Source of the DNA: JAEUPI01 sp963814435
GTDB lineage: Bacteria; Pseudomonadota; Gammaproteobacteria; Burkholderiales; Burkholderiaceae_C
Length of the DNA: 64,000 nt
Direction: 5' to 3'
Assembly (NCBI GenBank): GCA_963814435.1
Contig: CAWFCV010000035.1
Span: 1-64,000, forward strand
Notes under the pieces: generated by a model
The model's input: the letters and a program-made list of their open reading frames with translations, nothing else
Told to the model about the DNA's origin: nothing
Databases searched by the model: none
Part shown: positions 49,528-58,990 of the stretch, piece by piece
How positions within the stretch are numbered: position 1 is the stretch's first letter
Layout: the number at the start of each line of letters is the position of its first letter
Translations under genes and position numbers: made by a program

Positions 49528-50367
49528 CTATTGCATGCGCAAACGCCGCGCCGCCTCTTCGGCGCGCGCGTCGTCGATCTCGCGCACCACGCTGCCGACA
49601 TCGATCGCGCCGCGAGGCAGCTCGAAGTGCCCGCTGAGCGCCACCTCGGGGTGCAGCACGCCGCGCCGGTAGAGGTCCCAGATCTCGTGCCCGTACCGGG
49701 TGTCGCGCAGTTCGGGCGCGAAGCGGCCGAAGAAGTCGCCCAGATTGACCACGTCGCGCAGCAGCATGCGCTCGGCGTGGTGGTTGCCGGCGGCGTCCAC
49801 CGCCTGCGGCAGATCGATGATCACCGGGCCATCGGCGCCGAGCAGGATGTTGAACTCCGACAGGTCGCCGTGCACGATGCCCGCGCACAACATGCGCACC
49901 ACCTGCCGCAGCAGCATCTGGTGGTGGCTGCGCGCCCGGTCGGGCGTGAAGCCAAGGTCGTTCAGCCGCGGTGCGGCATCGCCGTGCGCATCGGTGACCA
50001 GCTCCATCAGCAGCACGCCGTCGTGGAAGTTGTAGGGCGCGGGCACGCGCACGCCGGCCGCGGCCAGCCGATGCAGCGCATCGACCTCGGCGCTTTGCCA
50101 CGCGGCCTCCTGCGCCTGGCGGCCGAAGCGCGTGCCCTTGGCCATCGCGCGGGCCTGGCGCGTGTTCTTCACCTTGCGGTTCTCGGTGTAGTCCACCGCC
50201 TGGCGGAAGCTGCGCTGCGTGGCCTCCTTGTAGACCTTGGCGCAGCGCGTGTCGTCGCCGCAGCGCACCACGAAGACCATGGCCTCCTTGCCACTCATCA
50301 ACTGGCGGACCACCGTGTCGATCAGCCCTTCGTCGATCAACGACCGCAGGCGTGCGGGCGCTTTCAT
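49528..50367 (-). CDS. RIO-type serine protein kinase
   Basis: 279-residue atypical kinase of the RIO family found in many proteobacteria. Conserved blocks: GKEAMVFVVRCGDDTRCAKV (P-loop and Lys), NRKVKNTRQARAMAKGTRFG, the catalytic loop GIVHGDLSEFNILLG with Asp, and the DLPQA metal-binding motif (VIIDLPQAVDAAGNHHA). The start MKAPARL at 50367 is preferred over longer frame extensions, which are Arg/Cys-rich. It is immediately followed by the DUF938 gene. Targets are not known. Confidence 0.9.
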   Translation of the reverse strand: MKAPARLRSLIDEGLIDTVVRQLMSGKEAMVFVVRCGDDTRCAKVYKEATQRSFRQAVDYTENRKVKNTRQARAMAKGTRFGRQAQEAAWQSAEVDALHRLAAAGVRVPAPYNFHDGVLLMELVTDAHGDAAPRLNDLGFTPDRARSHHQMLLRQVVRMLCAGIVHGDLSEFNILLGADGPVIIDLPQAVDAAGNHHAERMLLRDVVNLGDFFGRFAPELRDTRYGHEIWDLYRRGVLHPEVALSGHFELPRGAIDVGSVVREIDDARAEEAARRLRMQ

Positions 50368-50416
50368 CGACGCAATCCGCGATGCATGTGACGTTGAGCG
50401 CCCCGCGCGGCGGGTG

Positions 50417-51070
50417 TCACGCGGCCGAATGCCACAACGCGGCAAAGAAGTGACAGGCGCTGCCGCCGAGCACGAACAGGTGCCACACGAAGTGCGCATA
50501 GCGCAACTTCGAATCGAACAGGAACACCACGGCACCGGCCGTGTACGACACGCCGCCGGCGACCAGCCAGGCCAGCCCGGCGGGCGAGACACGCTGCACC
50601 AGCGGTGCGGCGGCGATCAGCGCCACCCAGCCCATCGCCAGGTACAGGCCGGTGGACCACAGCGGGTGCTTCAGCAGATTCAGCAGCTTGCTGACGATGC
50701 CCAGCGCGGCGGCCGCGCACACCACGCCGAACAACGTCCAGCCCCAGGCGCCGTGCAGCACGCCGAACAGGAAGGGCATGTAGCTGCCGGCGATGAAGAG
50801 GTAGATCGACGCATGGTCCAGCCGCTTCAGCCACGCTTTGGCGTGGCCGCTGGGCAGCGCGTGATACAGCGTCGAGCAGAAGTACAGCACGATCGCCGTG
50901 CCGGCGAACAGGCTGGCGCCGACCACCTCGGCCGCGCGACCGCGCTGCGCCGCACCGTGCACCAGGATCGGCAGGGCCGCCACGGCGAGCGCGAGCCCCA
51001 TGCCGTGGCTGAGCGAGTTGGCGAGCTCCTCGCCCCAGGTCTGCGCCCGTTCGCGGGCAAAGGCAGTCAT
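50417..51070 (-). CDS. trhA: Hemolysin III family membrane protein (TrhA-like)
   Basis: 217-residue, seven-helix PAQR-type protein. Conserved features are GEELANSLSHGMGLALAVAA, STLYHALPSGHAKAWLKRLD, HASIYLFIAGSYMPFLFGVL and LRYAHFVWHLFVLGGSACHF, with the His residues of the metal site. In E. coli TrhA affects membrane lipid homeostasis and fluidity; the old hemolysin name reflects overexpression effects. It lies 49 bp from the RIO kinase in the same direction and may be in one operon. Confidence 0.9.
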   Translation of the reverse strand: MTAFARERAQTWGEELANSLSHGMGLALAVAALPILVHGAAQRGRAAEVVGASLFAGTAIVLYFCSTLYHALPSGHAKAWLKRLDHASIYLFIAGSYMPFLFGVLHGAWGWTLFGVVCAAAALGIVSKLLNLLKHPLWSTGLYLAMGWVALIAAAPLVQRVSPAGLAWLVAGGVSYTAGAVVFLFDSKLRYAHFVWHLFVLGGSACHFFAALWHSAA

Positions 51071-51167
51071 AGGGCTCGATGGTATGCGAGTTGAGCCGCG
51101 CCAGCCCCGCGAACGAACCGAAGGCCGCTATTCGAGCCACCGCGCCGGTCGCGTCAGACCGTCCGGC

Positions 51168-53273
51168 TCAGTCGCACCCGGCGGGCACGGTTTCCTTGAA
51201 GAGCGAGGCGCGGAAGCTCATCGTGCGGGGACCGACGTCGTCCATCGCCCACAGGGCCAGCGCCTTGGCCGACATCGGCTTGGCAAACAGGTAGCCCTGC
51301 AACTGGTCGCAGCCGAACTCCCGCAACATCGCGCTCTGCGCTTCGGTCTCGACGCCTTCGGCCACGACTTTGAGATTCAGCGCCTTGGCCAGGTTGACGA
51401 TCGCGGACGCGACCTTGCGGGCGTCCTCGCTGGTTTCGAGTTCGAGCACGAAGCTGCGGTCGATCTTGAGTTCGTCGGCGGGCAGCTTGTGCAGGTACGA
51501 CAGGCTGGAATGACCGGTCCCGAAATCATCGATCGAGATGTGTACGCCCACCTGGTCGAGTTCGCCGAGCACGCGCGTCGTCACGTCGGTGTCCTCCATC
51601 GCCGACGATTCGGTGATCTCGCAGGTGATCAGGTCGGGATTGATCTGATGGCGCTGCAGCGCGGCGCCGATCTGCTGGGCCAGATCGGCCCTGCGCAGCT
51701 GGTGCATCGACAGGTTGATCGCCACGCGCATGCGCAAGCCATCGTCGCGCCAGGCCCGGGCCTGACGGCAGGCCTCGTCGATGACCCAGCGGCCGAGGGC
51801 ATTGATCAGCCCGTAACGCTCGGCCAGGGGGATGAACACCACCGGGCTCACCATGCCGCGCTGCGGGTGGTGCCAGCGCATCAAGGCCTCGGCGCCGGTG
51901 ATCTCTCCGGTCGGCGCGTGAATCTTGGGCTGGTAATAGAGTTCGAGTTGTCCGCGCTCGAGGGCGACGCGCAGGTCGCGCAGGAGCTGCGCGTCGTCGC
52001 GCGGGCCCTTGAGCATGTGGTGCTCGAAGAACGCATGGCTGGCGCCTCCGGCCGCTTTGGCGGCCGACATCGCGGCCTGCGCGTGGGCGATCAGCGTCGA
52101 CATGGCGCCGTGCTCCGGGTACATCGCCACACCGATGGAGCACGTGATCGTGACATCGCGGCCATTGATCTTGTAGGGTCGACCGATCTCGGCCATCAGG
52201 CGCGCTGCCAACGCCGAGGCATCGGCCGCCTGAGGATCGTCGGTCAGCAATGACAGGAACTCGTCGCCGGCCAGGCGCGCCGCCATGTGCGGCGTGGACA
52301 GCGCGCGCACGCGGGACGCCACCTCGCGAAGGACAACGTCGCCTCCGACATGGCCGAACGATAGGTTGATCGGCTGGAAGCCGTCGAGATTGATCAGCAG
52401 CAGCGCGAGCCGCGACTGCGCCGCATCCGCCTGCTGCACGGCTTGACCAAGCACCCCGTCGAACAGCTGCCGGGTGGGCAGACCGGTGAGCGGGTCGTTC
52501 AGGTACGCGTTTCCGGATGGGCGCTCAGCCGGGACCCGCTCACGGCTGGCGCGCAGCAGCCGTCGCAAGGCGAGCAGCAGTCCGACCGAACCCAGCAGTG
52601 CCAGGCCGGACAAGCCGCCGCCCGAGAGGTCCCGCCCCGCGAGCGACGAACCGGTCTGCGCCGGCAGATTGGCCGCGACGGCGACCAGATGCTGAGCGAA
52701 TACCACGGCCACGGCGAAGACCAAGCCGGCTGCGGCCTTGCTCAGCGCCGGCGCGCCGAGCCGTTGGACGGCCATCGAATGGGCCAGCCCGAACGACAGC
52801 ATCGTGCCTGCGGTGCATGACATCCACGCCAACAACAGCGGACCCACATGCCACTGGATTCCCGGGCGCCAGTCGACCGAGAACATCCCCATGATCTGCA
52901 ATGCGACGACGGTCGACCCCAGGCCACAGGCTGCGAGCGTCCATCGCGGCAAACGCGAAGGGCGCAGGTCGGCCCAGGCAAATGCGGCAGTGCAGGCACA
53001 CAGCGACAGCAGCCAGAGCGTGAGTTCGGCACCCGGGCGGTAACCGACGACGAAGGCGACCGGCTCGATGGACGCCCCGATGCCATGCGCAGACCAGATG
53101 CCGGTGCCAAGGCTGGCCCCGGCGCCCAGCCGGCGCACCCACTGGGCTGAACTGGCGGCCGAGGAAGGCAGCTGAGACCAGGTGAACGACAACTGGGCCG
53201 CCACCGCGGTGACGGCCAGGCTCAGCCCCATCCAGAGCAGTGGACCGAACATCGAATCCAGTGGGGCGGCCAT
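51168..53273 (-). CDS. MHYT-like sensor with GGDEF and EAL domains
   Basis: 701-residue membrane protein predicted to make or break cyclic di-GMP. Seven N-terminal hydrophobic segments (10-240) look like a MHYT sensor, but the tetrapeptides are degenerate (SAHGIG at 61-66, AQHLVA at 193-198). The GGDEF domain (258-420) carries AGDEF at 335-339 in place of GGDEF, which may or may not be active. The EAL domain (430-680) is well conserved: AEALMRWHHP, INLSMHQLRRADLAQ, EITESSAMED, DDFGTGHSSLSYL, KIDRSFV, VVAEGVETEAQ and QGYLFAKPM, consistent with phosphodiesterase activity. The HDOD gene upstream (53430) is in the same direction with 156 bp between. Confidence 0.92.
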   Translation of the reverse strand: MAAPLDSMFGPLLWMGLSLAVTAVAAQLSFTWSQLPSSAASSAQWVRRLGAGASLGTGIWSAHGIGASIEPVAFVVGYRPGAELTLWLLSLCACTAAFAWADLRPSRLPRWTLAACGLGSTVVALQIMGMFSVDWRPGIQWHVGPLLLAWMSCTAGTMLSFGLAHSMAVQRLGAPALSKAAAGLVFAVAVVFAQHLVAVAANLPAQTGSSLAGRDLSGGGLSGLALLGSVGLLLALRRLLRASRERVPAERPSGNAYLNDPLTGLPTRQLFDGVLGQAVQQADAAQSRLALLLINLDGFQPINLSFGHVGGDVVLREVASRVRALSTPHMAARLAGDEFLSLLTDDPQAADASALAARLMAEIGRPYKINGRDVTITCSIGVAMYPEHGAMSTLIAHAQAAMSAAKAAGGASHAFFEHHMLKGPRDDAQLLRDLRVALERGQLELYYQPKIHAPTGEITGAEALMRWHHPQRGMVSPVVFIPLAERYGLINALGRWVIDEACRQARAWRDDGLRMRVAINLSMHQLRRADLAQQIGAALQRHQINPDLITCEITESSAMEDTDVTTRVLGELDQVGVHISIDDFGTGHSSLSYLHKLPADELKIDRSFVLELETSEDARKVASAIVNLAKALNLKVVAEGVETEAQSAMLREFGCDQLQGYLFAKPMSAKALALWAMDDVGPRTMSFRASLFKETVPAGCD

Positions 53274-53429
53274 CGTCGGAAGGGTCAGTCACGTCGGGCT
53301 GTCGAGGGGCGCGGCACCGGGCCGGCGGCGAACGCGACCCTCGGTTCCATATCGGCTCGCCGCGCGGGTGCTTGAGCGGTTGTCGCATGCGCAGCGGAAC
53401 TTGGCCGGGTTCGTGTCCGGCCATCTCGA

Positions 53430-54464
53430 TCAGCCGGCCCGCGCAGCGGGTGGCTGTGCAAAGGCATCGAAGCAGGCCCGCGCCGATTCGCCGGCAGCGC
53501 CCAGCAGCTCATCAACCAGGCCCGAGGCACTGGCCCTGTCGTGGGCACACAGCAACGAAGCCAGACGGTCGCCGGCGTACAAGTGCAGCACTTGCTGCGA
53601 CACGTCGGCCGCCAGGCCGCTGCGGCCGACGTCGGCGCCGACCTGCTCCAACGGACCCGGCAACTGCCACTGTCTGGCGATGATCGCAAGCAGTTGATCG
53701 CGCCTTTGGCCGAGCGCTGCCACAAACGCCGCGCCGAGGCGCCAGGGCTGCTCGCCGGCGACGGTGTCCATCGTCCGCAGCACGGCGTTCCAGGCCGCGT
53801 TGTGCGCCAGTCCCAGCAAATAGGCGTCGAATGGGTCGAAGCCATTGCCGCGGGCCAACGCGGCGCACAGCTGTGCCTTCCTGTCCGTGTGCTCCCACAG
53901 CCGCTTGGCGCTGCGGGCGACCAGCGCGCCGCCACGCGCATCGATCAGTGGCTTGAGCACGACGCGCGCGATGGTGTTCTGCATGCCGTCGACGCCCAGC
54001 ACCTGGATCGCGTGGTCGAGTTCGACCACCGCCTGCGCGCGACGGTAGTAGGGGCTGTTGGCCATGCCGATCACTTCGGCCACCAACGTGACGTCTCGCG
54101 ACACCAGCTGCGACAGGTCCGACAGCGAGCTCGACGCGGCACGCAGGCGGGCCAACAGCTGCGGGATGACCGCGGCGGCACGAGGCAGGAGGTGGCTGTG
54201 CGCGCCGGGATCCGCGATCAGGCGGGCCAGATGCTGCAGTGCCTGCTGTTCGCGTGCGCCGAGCGGCGCTTCAGTCTCGGCCGGGCTCTGCAGCAGCCAG
54301 ACCAGGAATCCGACGTCGATGCTGGACTGTCCATCGGTCAACAAGCCGGCGTGCAGCCGACCCGGCGCGTCCGGTTCGGTCCTGGCTGCGCCGACGGGGT
54401 CGATTCGCAGCGCGGCCGGCGCCTGCGCTGCCGGGATGAAACGTTGGAGCCAGGCTTTCATCAT
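53430..54464 (-). CDS. HDOD-domain protein
   Basis: 344-residue HDOD protein. The conserved region begins QLLARLRAASSSLSDLSQLV, continues RDVTLVAEVIGMANSPYYRR and DHAIQVLGVDGMQNTIARVV, with AQLCAALARGNGFDPFDAYL and GLAHNAAWNAVLR replacing the metal-binding HD (here HN). The N-terminal 90 residues are variable. HDOD proteins often regulate motility or c-di-GMP systems; the downstream MHYT-GGDEF-EAL gene in the same direction fits that idea. The start ATG is at the first Met of MMKAWLQRF. Confidence 0.86.
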   Translation of the reverse strand: MMKAWLQRFIPAAQAPAALRIDPVGAARTEPDAPGRLHAGLLTDGQSSIDVGFLVWLLQSPAETEAPLGAREQQALQHLARLIADPGAHSHLLPRAAAVIPQLLARLRAASSSLSDLSQLVSRDVTLVAEVIGMANSPYYRRAQAVVELDHAIQVLGVDGMQNTIARVVLKPLIDARGGALVARSAKRLWEHTDRKAQLCAALARGNGFDPFDAYLLGLAHNAAWNAVLRTMDTVAGEQPWRLGAAFVAALGQRRDQLLAIIARQWQLPGPLEQVGADVGRSGLAADVSQQVLHLYAGDRLASLLCAHDRASASGLVDELLGAAGESARACFDAFAQPPAARAG

Positions 54465-54848
54465 GAGCAGGTCCTCAGGCGCTGGGCCGCGAGATCATCA
54501 ACGCCCACAACGCAGCGCCCGATGGCTTTCAATGTCGCGTCAGACCGGAAGGCGCGACCCTGCCGACCTGCGCACCACGATCGTGTCTTCGGTGCCGGGT
54601 GGTCCGAACTTGAGCCGTTCGCCCGCACGCCGGACTCGTGCGTGCTTACTGCACGGATCGCGCCGGTGCCGTGCCCCTGGGCACAGCGGCGGCAAGGCGT
54701 GGCGGTTTTCCGATGTTGCGCTGACGCTGCCGTCGGGAACGTCTAGAGTTGGGCCGATGATGAAGACCCTTGCGTCGACCACCACCCCGGTGCGGGTGCT
54801 GCACGGTGCGATCTGGCGGGCGGGGCTGCCGAAAACCCTGCTCCAGCC
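54465..54848. other. Intergenic region without a supported gene
   Basis: 384 bp between divergently transcribed HDOD and CoA-transferase genes. No frame here resembles a protein family. A 6-bp inverted repeat GTGCCC-CT-GGGCAC at 54671-54684 could be part of an operator. It must hold promoters for both genes, but no clear sigma-70 boxes stood out. Confidence 0.6.
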
Positions 54849-56054
54849 ATGAACATCACCCACCGCGTACCGCCGCAGCCGTTGAAGGGCCTGCGCGTCG
54901 TCGAATTCACCCACATGGTGATGGGCCCCACTTGCGGCATGGTGCTGGCCGACCTGGGCGCCGAGGTCATCAAGGTCGAGCCGATCGACGGCGACCGCAC
55001 ACGCACGCTGCTCGGGGCTGGCATCGGCTTCTTCCCGATGTTCAACCGCAACAAGCTGAGCATCCAGATCGACCTGCACCAACCCGCCGGGGCTGCGGTG
55101 GCGCGGCGGCTCGCGGCCAGTGCCGACGTGGTGGCCGAGAACTTCAAGCCCGGCACGATGGTGAAGTACGGGCTCGACCACGCCTCGCTGTCGCAGTCGA
55201 ACCCCAAGCTGATCTACGCGAGCCTCAAGGGCTTCCTGCCCGGCCCCTACGACCACCGCACCGCGCTCGACGAGGTGGTGCAGATGATGGGTGGCCTGGC
55301 CTACATGACCGGCCGCCCCGGCGACCCGCTGCGCGCCGGCTCGTCGGTGAACGACATCATGGGCGGCATGTTCGGCGCGATCGCGATCCTCGGCGCGCTG
55401 CTCCAGCGCGGCATCACCGGGCGCGGCATGGAGGTGCAGAGCGCGCTGTTCGAGAACAACATCTTCCTTGTCGGCCAGCACATGCTGCAGTACGCGATCA
55501 CCGGCCAGCCGGCGGCGCCGATGCCGGCGCGCATCAGCCCGTGGGCGATCTACGACGTGTTCACGGTGAGGGACGGCGAGCAGATCTTCCTCGCCGCGGT
55601 GAGCGATGCGCAGTGGGTCACCTTCTGCGACACGCTGGGCTTCGCCGACCTCAAGGCCGACCCGGCCTTGAAGCTCAACAACGACCGCGTGCGCGCGCGA
55701 CCGACGCTGCTGGCCGAACTCGACCGGCGGCTGAAGGGCTTCAGCGCCGCCGAGTTGTCGCAGCGCTTCGAGGCGGCCGGTCTGCCGTTCGCGCCGATCA
55801 TGCGGCCTGAGCAGCTGCTCGACGATCCGCACCTGCTGGCCACCGGCGGCCTGGCCGACATCCGGCTCACCGACGGCGAGCGCGCCGGCCAGACGGTGAA
55901 GACGACGCTGTTCCCGTTCACGCTCGACGGCGAGCGCCCGGGCGTGCGGCTCGATCCGCCGAAGCGCGGCGAACACACGCGCGTGGTGCTGGCGGCCATC
56001 GGCCTTGCCGAACACGAGATCGACGCGCTGATCGAAGCCAAGGCGGTGGCCTGA
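54849..56054 (+). CDS. CaiB/BaiF family CoA-transferase (class III)
   Basis: 401-residue formyl-CoA/carnitine-type CoA-transferase of the interlocked-dimer class. Blocks: LKGLRVVEFTHMVMGPTCGM, VLADLGAEVIKVEPIDGDRT, NRNKLSIQIDLHQPAGAAVA, ADVVAENFKPGTMVKYGLDH, YASLKGFLPGPYDHRTALDE, and GRGMEVQSALFENNIFLVGQ. The acyl donor and acceptor are not predictable. It precedes a Bug receptor by 35 bp, a common pairing in Burkholderiales for organic acid uptake and activation. Start MNITHRVPPQ. Confidence 0.92.
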   Translation: MNITHRVPPQPLKGLRVVEFTHMVMGPTCGMVLADLGAEVIKVEPIDGDRTRTLLGAGIGFFPMFNRNKLSIQIDLHQPAGAAVARRLAASADVVAENFKPGTMVKYGLDHASLSQSNPKLIYASLKGFLPGPYDHRTALDEVVQMMGGLAYMTGRPGDPLRAGSSVNDIMGGMFGAIAILGALLQRGITGRGMEVQSALFENNIFLVGQHMLQYAITGQPAAPMPARISPWAIYDVFTVRDGEQIFLAAVSDAQWVTFCDTLGFADLKADPALKLNNDRVRARPTLLAELDRRLKGFSAAELSQRFEAAGLPFAPIMRPEQLLDDPHLLATGGLADIRLTDGERAGQTVKTTLFPFTLDGERPGVRLDPPKRGEHTRVVLAAIGLAEHEIDALIEAKAVA

Positions 56055-56089
56055 GCCAGCCCCGCACCCATTCACCTCGGAGACACGCG

Positions 56090-57064
56090 ATGATGACGAC
56101 GTCTTCCCGCCGCAAGTTGATGGCCCTGGGCTTGGCCGCCATGACCATCCCGCGAGCCTGGGCGCAGCAGAGCGGTGAGCGGGTCGTCAAGTTCGTGCTG
56201 CCCAACGCCACCGGCTCGGGTGTGGACACCATCACCCGCAGCGCACAGGCGGCGCTCGGCAAGGCCCTGGGCTCAGCCGTGGTGGTCGACAACCAGCCCG
56301 GCGCCGGCGGCATCGTCGGACTGCAGGCGCTGGCGCGTTCGGCACCCGACGGCTTCACGCTCAGCGTGGTGTCGAACAACGTGGTGATCTTCCCCAGCGT
56401 GTTGAAGTCGATGCCGTTCGACATGCCGGGTGACTTCACGCCGATCGCGATCATGGGCTACACGCCGGTGGTGCTGGTGGTCAACCCGAAGGTGCCGGCG
56501 CAGAACTCGAAGGAATTCGTCGCCTACCTCAACGCCAAAGGCGGCGAGGTCAACTACGCCTCGGGCGGCAACGGCACGATCCTGCACCTGGCCAGCGAGA
56601 TGTTCCTCGACGAGGCGCAAGTCAAGGCGCGGCACATTCCGTACAAGGGCGTTGGCCCGATGCTGACCGACCTGATCGGCGGCCAGGTCGAGTTCGCCAC
56701 CGCAGCGCTGCCGAGCGTGCAGCAGCACCTGAAGAGTGGGGCCCTGCGAGCGATCGGTGTGGCCACCGCCCAGCGTGTGCCGGCTGCGGCCGAGATTCCC
56801 ACCTTCGTCGAACAAGGCCTGCCCGGCTACGTGGTCGAAGCCTGGTTCGCGGTGCTGGGGCCCAAGGGCCTGCCGGCGACGGAGGCCAGGCGCATCAACG
56901 CCGCGCTGGGCACCGCGTTCGCCGATCCGGCCGTCAAGGAGGCGATGGCCAAGCAAGGCAACGTGATCAACATCAGCACGCCCGAGGTCGCACAGCAGTT
57001 CTTTCGCACCGAGCTCGCCAAGTACGCGGCGCTGGTGAAGAAGGCGGGCGTCGAGGCGCAGTGA
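56090..57064 (+). CDS. Tripartite tricarboxylate transporter-type (Bug) solute-binding protein
   Basis: 324-residue periplasmic receptor. The N-terminus has SSRRKLMALGLAAMTIPRAWAQ, with an Arg-Arg and hydrophobic stretch that allows Tat or Sec export. Conserved fold blocks are VVKFVLPNATGSGVDTITRS, AVVVDNQPGAGGIVGLQALA, VNYASGGNGTILHLASEMFL, RHIPYKGVGPMLTDLIGGQV and LRAIGVATAQRVPAAAEIPT. No TctAB permease genes are near. Its place behind the CoA-transferase suggests capture of the carboxylate that enzyme activates. Confidence 0.92.
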   Translation: MMTTSSRRKLMALGLAAMTIPRAWAQQSGERVVKFVLPNATGSGVDTITRSAQAALGKALGSAVVVDNQPGAGGIVGLQALARSAPDGFTLSVVSNNVVIFPSVLKSMPFDMPGDFTPIAIMGYTPVVLVVNPKVPAQNSKEFVAYLNAKGGEVNYASGGNGTILHLASEMFLDEAQVKARHIPYKGVGPMLTDLIGGQVEFATAALPSVQQHLKSGALRAIGVATAQRVPAAAEIPTFVEQGLPGYVVEAWFAVLGPKGLPATEARRINAALGTAFADPAVKEAMAKQGNVINISTPEVAQQFFRTELAKYAALVKKAGVEAQ

Positions 57065-57162
57065 ATCCAACTGGCCTGCCGCGCGACGACGACAGGGCCT
57101 TCTGATCCCTCGTACAGTGTGGCTGGATCGTCGCATTGGGCGACCCATCGAGCACCGTCGCC

Positions 57163-58044
57163 ATGTCATCGAGCATCGAACCGCAGCGCATCACCCCCCA
57201 CGTGAAGGATCTGGGCGGCGGATTCCTGGTGCGCCGCTCGCTGCCTGCCATGCAGCGCCAGGCGGTGGGTCCGTTCCTGTTCTTCGATCACTTCGGGCCG
57301 ATCACCGCCTCGCCGGCCGACGACCACGACGTGCGAGCGCACCCGCACATCGGGCTGGCCACGGTGACCTACCTGTTCGAGGGCGCGATGCTGCACCGCG
57401 ACTCCACCGGCGTGGTGCAGCGCATCGAGCCTGGCGCGATCAACTGGATGACCGCCGGCCGCGGCATCGTGCATTCGGAGCGCACGCCCGACGACCTGCG
57501 CGGCATCACCCGGCGCAGCCACGGGCTGCAGCTGTGGGCGGCACTGCCGGTGGCGCATGAAGAGGACCCGCCGCGTTTCGAGCACACGCCGGCGCAGGCG
57601 ATTCCCGAAGCGCGCACACCGGGCGTGACCACCCGGGTGCTGGTCGGTAGCGCGTTCGGCGTCAGCTCGCCGGTGACGACGCTGTCGCCGACGCTGTATG
57701 TCGACCTGGCGATGCTGCCCGGTGCCTCGATGGCTGTGCCCGATGCTGCCGCCGAGCGGGCCTTGTACAGCGTGGACGGCGCGTTCGAACTGGATGGCGA
57801 CGTGGTGCCGCCGCACACGATGGTCGTGCTGGCGGCCGGGGCCGAGCCCGTGCTGCGCGCCGGCGCGGCCGCCCGGCTGGTGATGATCGGCGGCGAGCCG
57901 CTCGGGCACCGCCACATGGTCTGGAACTTCGTCTCGTCGCGCCGCGAGCGCATCGTGCAGGCGCAGCAGGACTGGCAGGCCCAGCGCTTCGACAAGGTAC
58001 CGGGAGAAACCGAATTCATTCCGCTGCCCGCCGCGCGCGCCTGA
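57163..58044 (+). CDS. Pirin family protein
   Basis: 293-residue bicupin. The metal-binding pattern is HPHIGLATVTYLFEG, with the third and fourth ligands in GRGIVHSERTPDDLRG. HGLQLWAALPVAHEEDPPRF and the C-terminal cupin with VMIGGEPLGHRHMVWNFVSS follow. Bacterial pirins include quercetinases and regulators, so the activity is not certain. The ATG at 57163 was chosen over an upstream TTG. Confidence 0.9.
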   Translation: MSSSIEPQRITPHVKDLGGGFLVRRSLPAMQRQAVGPFLFFDHFGPITASPADDHDVRAHPHIGLATVTYLFEGAMLHRDSTGVVQRIEPGAINWMTAGRGIVHSERTPDDLRGITRRSHGLQLWAALPVAHEEDPPRFEHTPAQAIPEARTPGVTTRVLVGSAFGVSSPVTTLSPTLYVDLAMLPGASMAVPDAAAERALYSVDGAFELDGDVVPPHTMVVLAAGAEPVLRAGAAARLVMIGGEPLGHRHMVWNFVSSRRERIVQAQQDWQAQRFDKVPGETEFIPLPAARA

Positions 58045-58087
58045 GCGCGCCGCGCATGCACCACCGGTTCGCGGGTCGCCCGGCCCG

Positions 58088-58990
58088 ATGAACGCCGTCG
58101 CCCCGAGCCCGAAGGCGTTCGTCTCGCTGCTGCTACTGGCGTGCCTGTTCGGCGGCAACCACGTGGCGGCGCGCGTGGCGCTCGACCACGGCACCGACGT
58201 GGTCACCGCGGTGGCCGCGCGCAGCCTGGTGACGGCGATCGTGGTGGCGGTGCTGGTGCTGGTCAATCGGGTGCCGCTGGCGCTGACGCCGCGGCACCGG
58301 CGCGTGATGCCGCTGATCGGCGTGCTGGTGGCGATCCAGAGCCTGTGCCTGTACGGCTCGGTGGCCCGCATCCCCGTCGGGCTGGCGTTGCTGGCCTTCA
58401 ACAGCTATCCGATCTGGACCGGGTTGTGGGCCTACGCGCTGTACCGCCACCGCCCCGAGCGCGCGGTGCTGATCGCGATGCCGGTGATCCTGCTCGGGCT
58501 GGCGCTGGCGCTCGACGTCTGGGGCGCGGCGTCGGGGCTGGGCGCACGCGCGCAATGGTCGCTGATCGGCCCGGGCGTGGCGCTCGCGGTGGCCGCGGGC
58601 GCCACGTTCGGGCTGGTGCTGGCCTTGACCCAGCACGAAGTGGCCGCCCTCGACGGCCGCCTGCGCAGCGCGATCACGATGCTCATCGTCGGCGTGCTCG
58701 CGCTGGCCGTGGCGCCGTTCCAGGGCGGCCTGCACTGGCCCAACGCGCCGGTCGGCTGGTGGGGGCTGGCGGCGCTGACGGTGCTGTACGGCACCGCATT
58801 CACGTCGCTGTTCGTGCTGCTGCCCAAGCTGGGCGTGGTCGGCAATTCGCCGATCCTCAACGTCGAGCCGGTCGCCGCGCTGGTGATGGCCTGGCTGATC
58901 CTCGGACAGTCCATCGCGCCGGTTCAGTGGATGGGCGCGTTGCTGGTGGTCGGCGCGGTGATGGCGTTGGGTTTGCGCAAAAGGCGTTGA
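58088..58990 (+). CDS. EamA/DMT-type transporter
   Basis: 300-residue ten-helix drug/metabolite transporter. The two EamA repeats are FVSLLLLACLFGGNHVAARV to ALLAFNSYPIWTGLWAYALY, and GPGVALAVAAGATFGLVLAL to VEPVAALVMAWLILGQSIAP. It ends in LGLRKRR. Such proteins mostly export amino acids or metabolites; the substrate is unknown. It lies 43 bp after pirin and is likely co-transcribed. Confidence 0.9.
   Translation: MNAVAPSPKAFVSLLLLACLFGGNHVAARVALDHGTDVVTAVAARSLVTAIVVAVLVLVNRVPLALTPRHRRVMPLIGVLVAIQSLCLYGSVARIPVGLALLAFNSYPIWTGLWAYALYRHRPERAVLIAMPVILLGLALALDVWGAASGLGARAQWSLIGPGVALAVAAGATFGLVLALTQHEVAALDGRLRSAITMLIVGVLALAVAPFQGGLHWPNAPVGWWGLAALTVLYGTAFTSLFVLLPKLGVVGNSPILNVEPVAALVMAWLILGQSIAPVQWMGALLVVGAVMALGLRKRR

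Noticed and set aside
54540..56075. 511-codon minus-strand frame opposite the CoA-transferase
   Set aside because: His/Arg/Gln-rich shadow of a clearly conserved plus-strand CoA-transferase.
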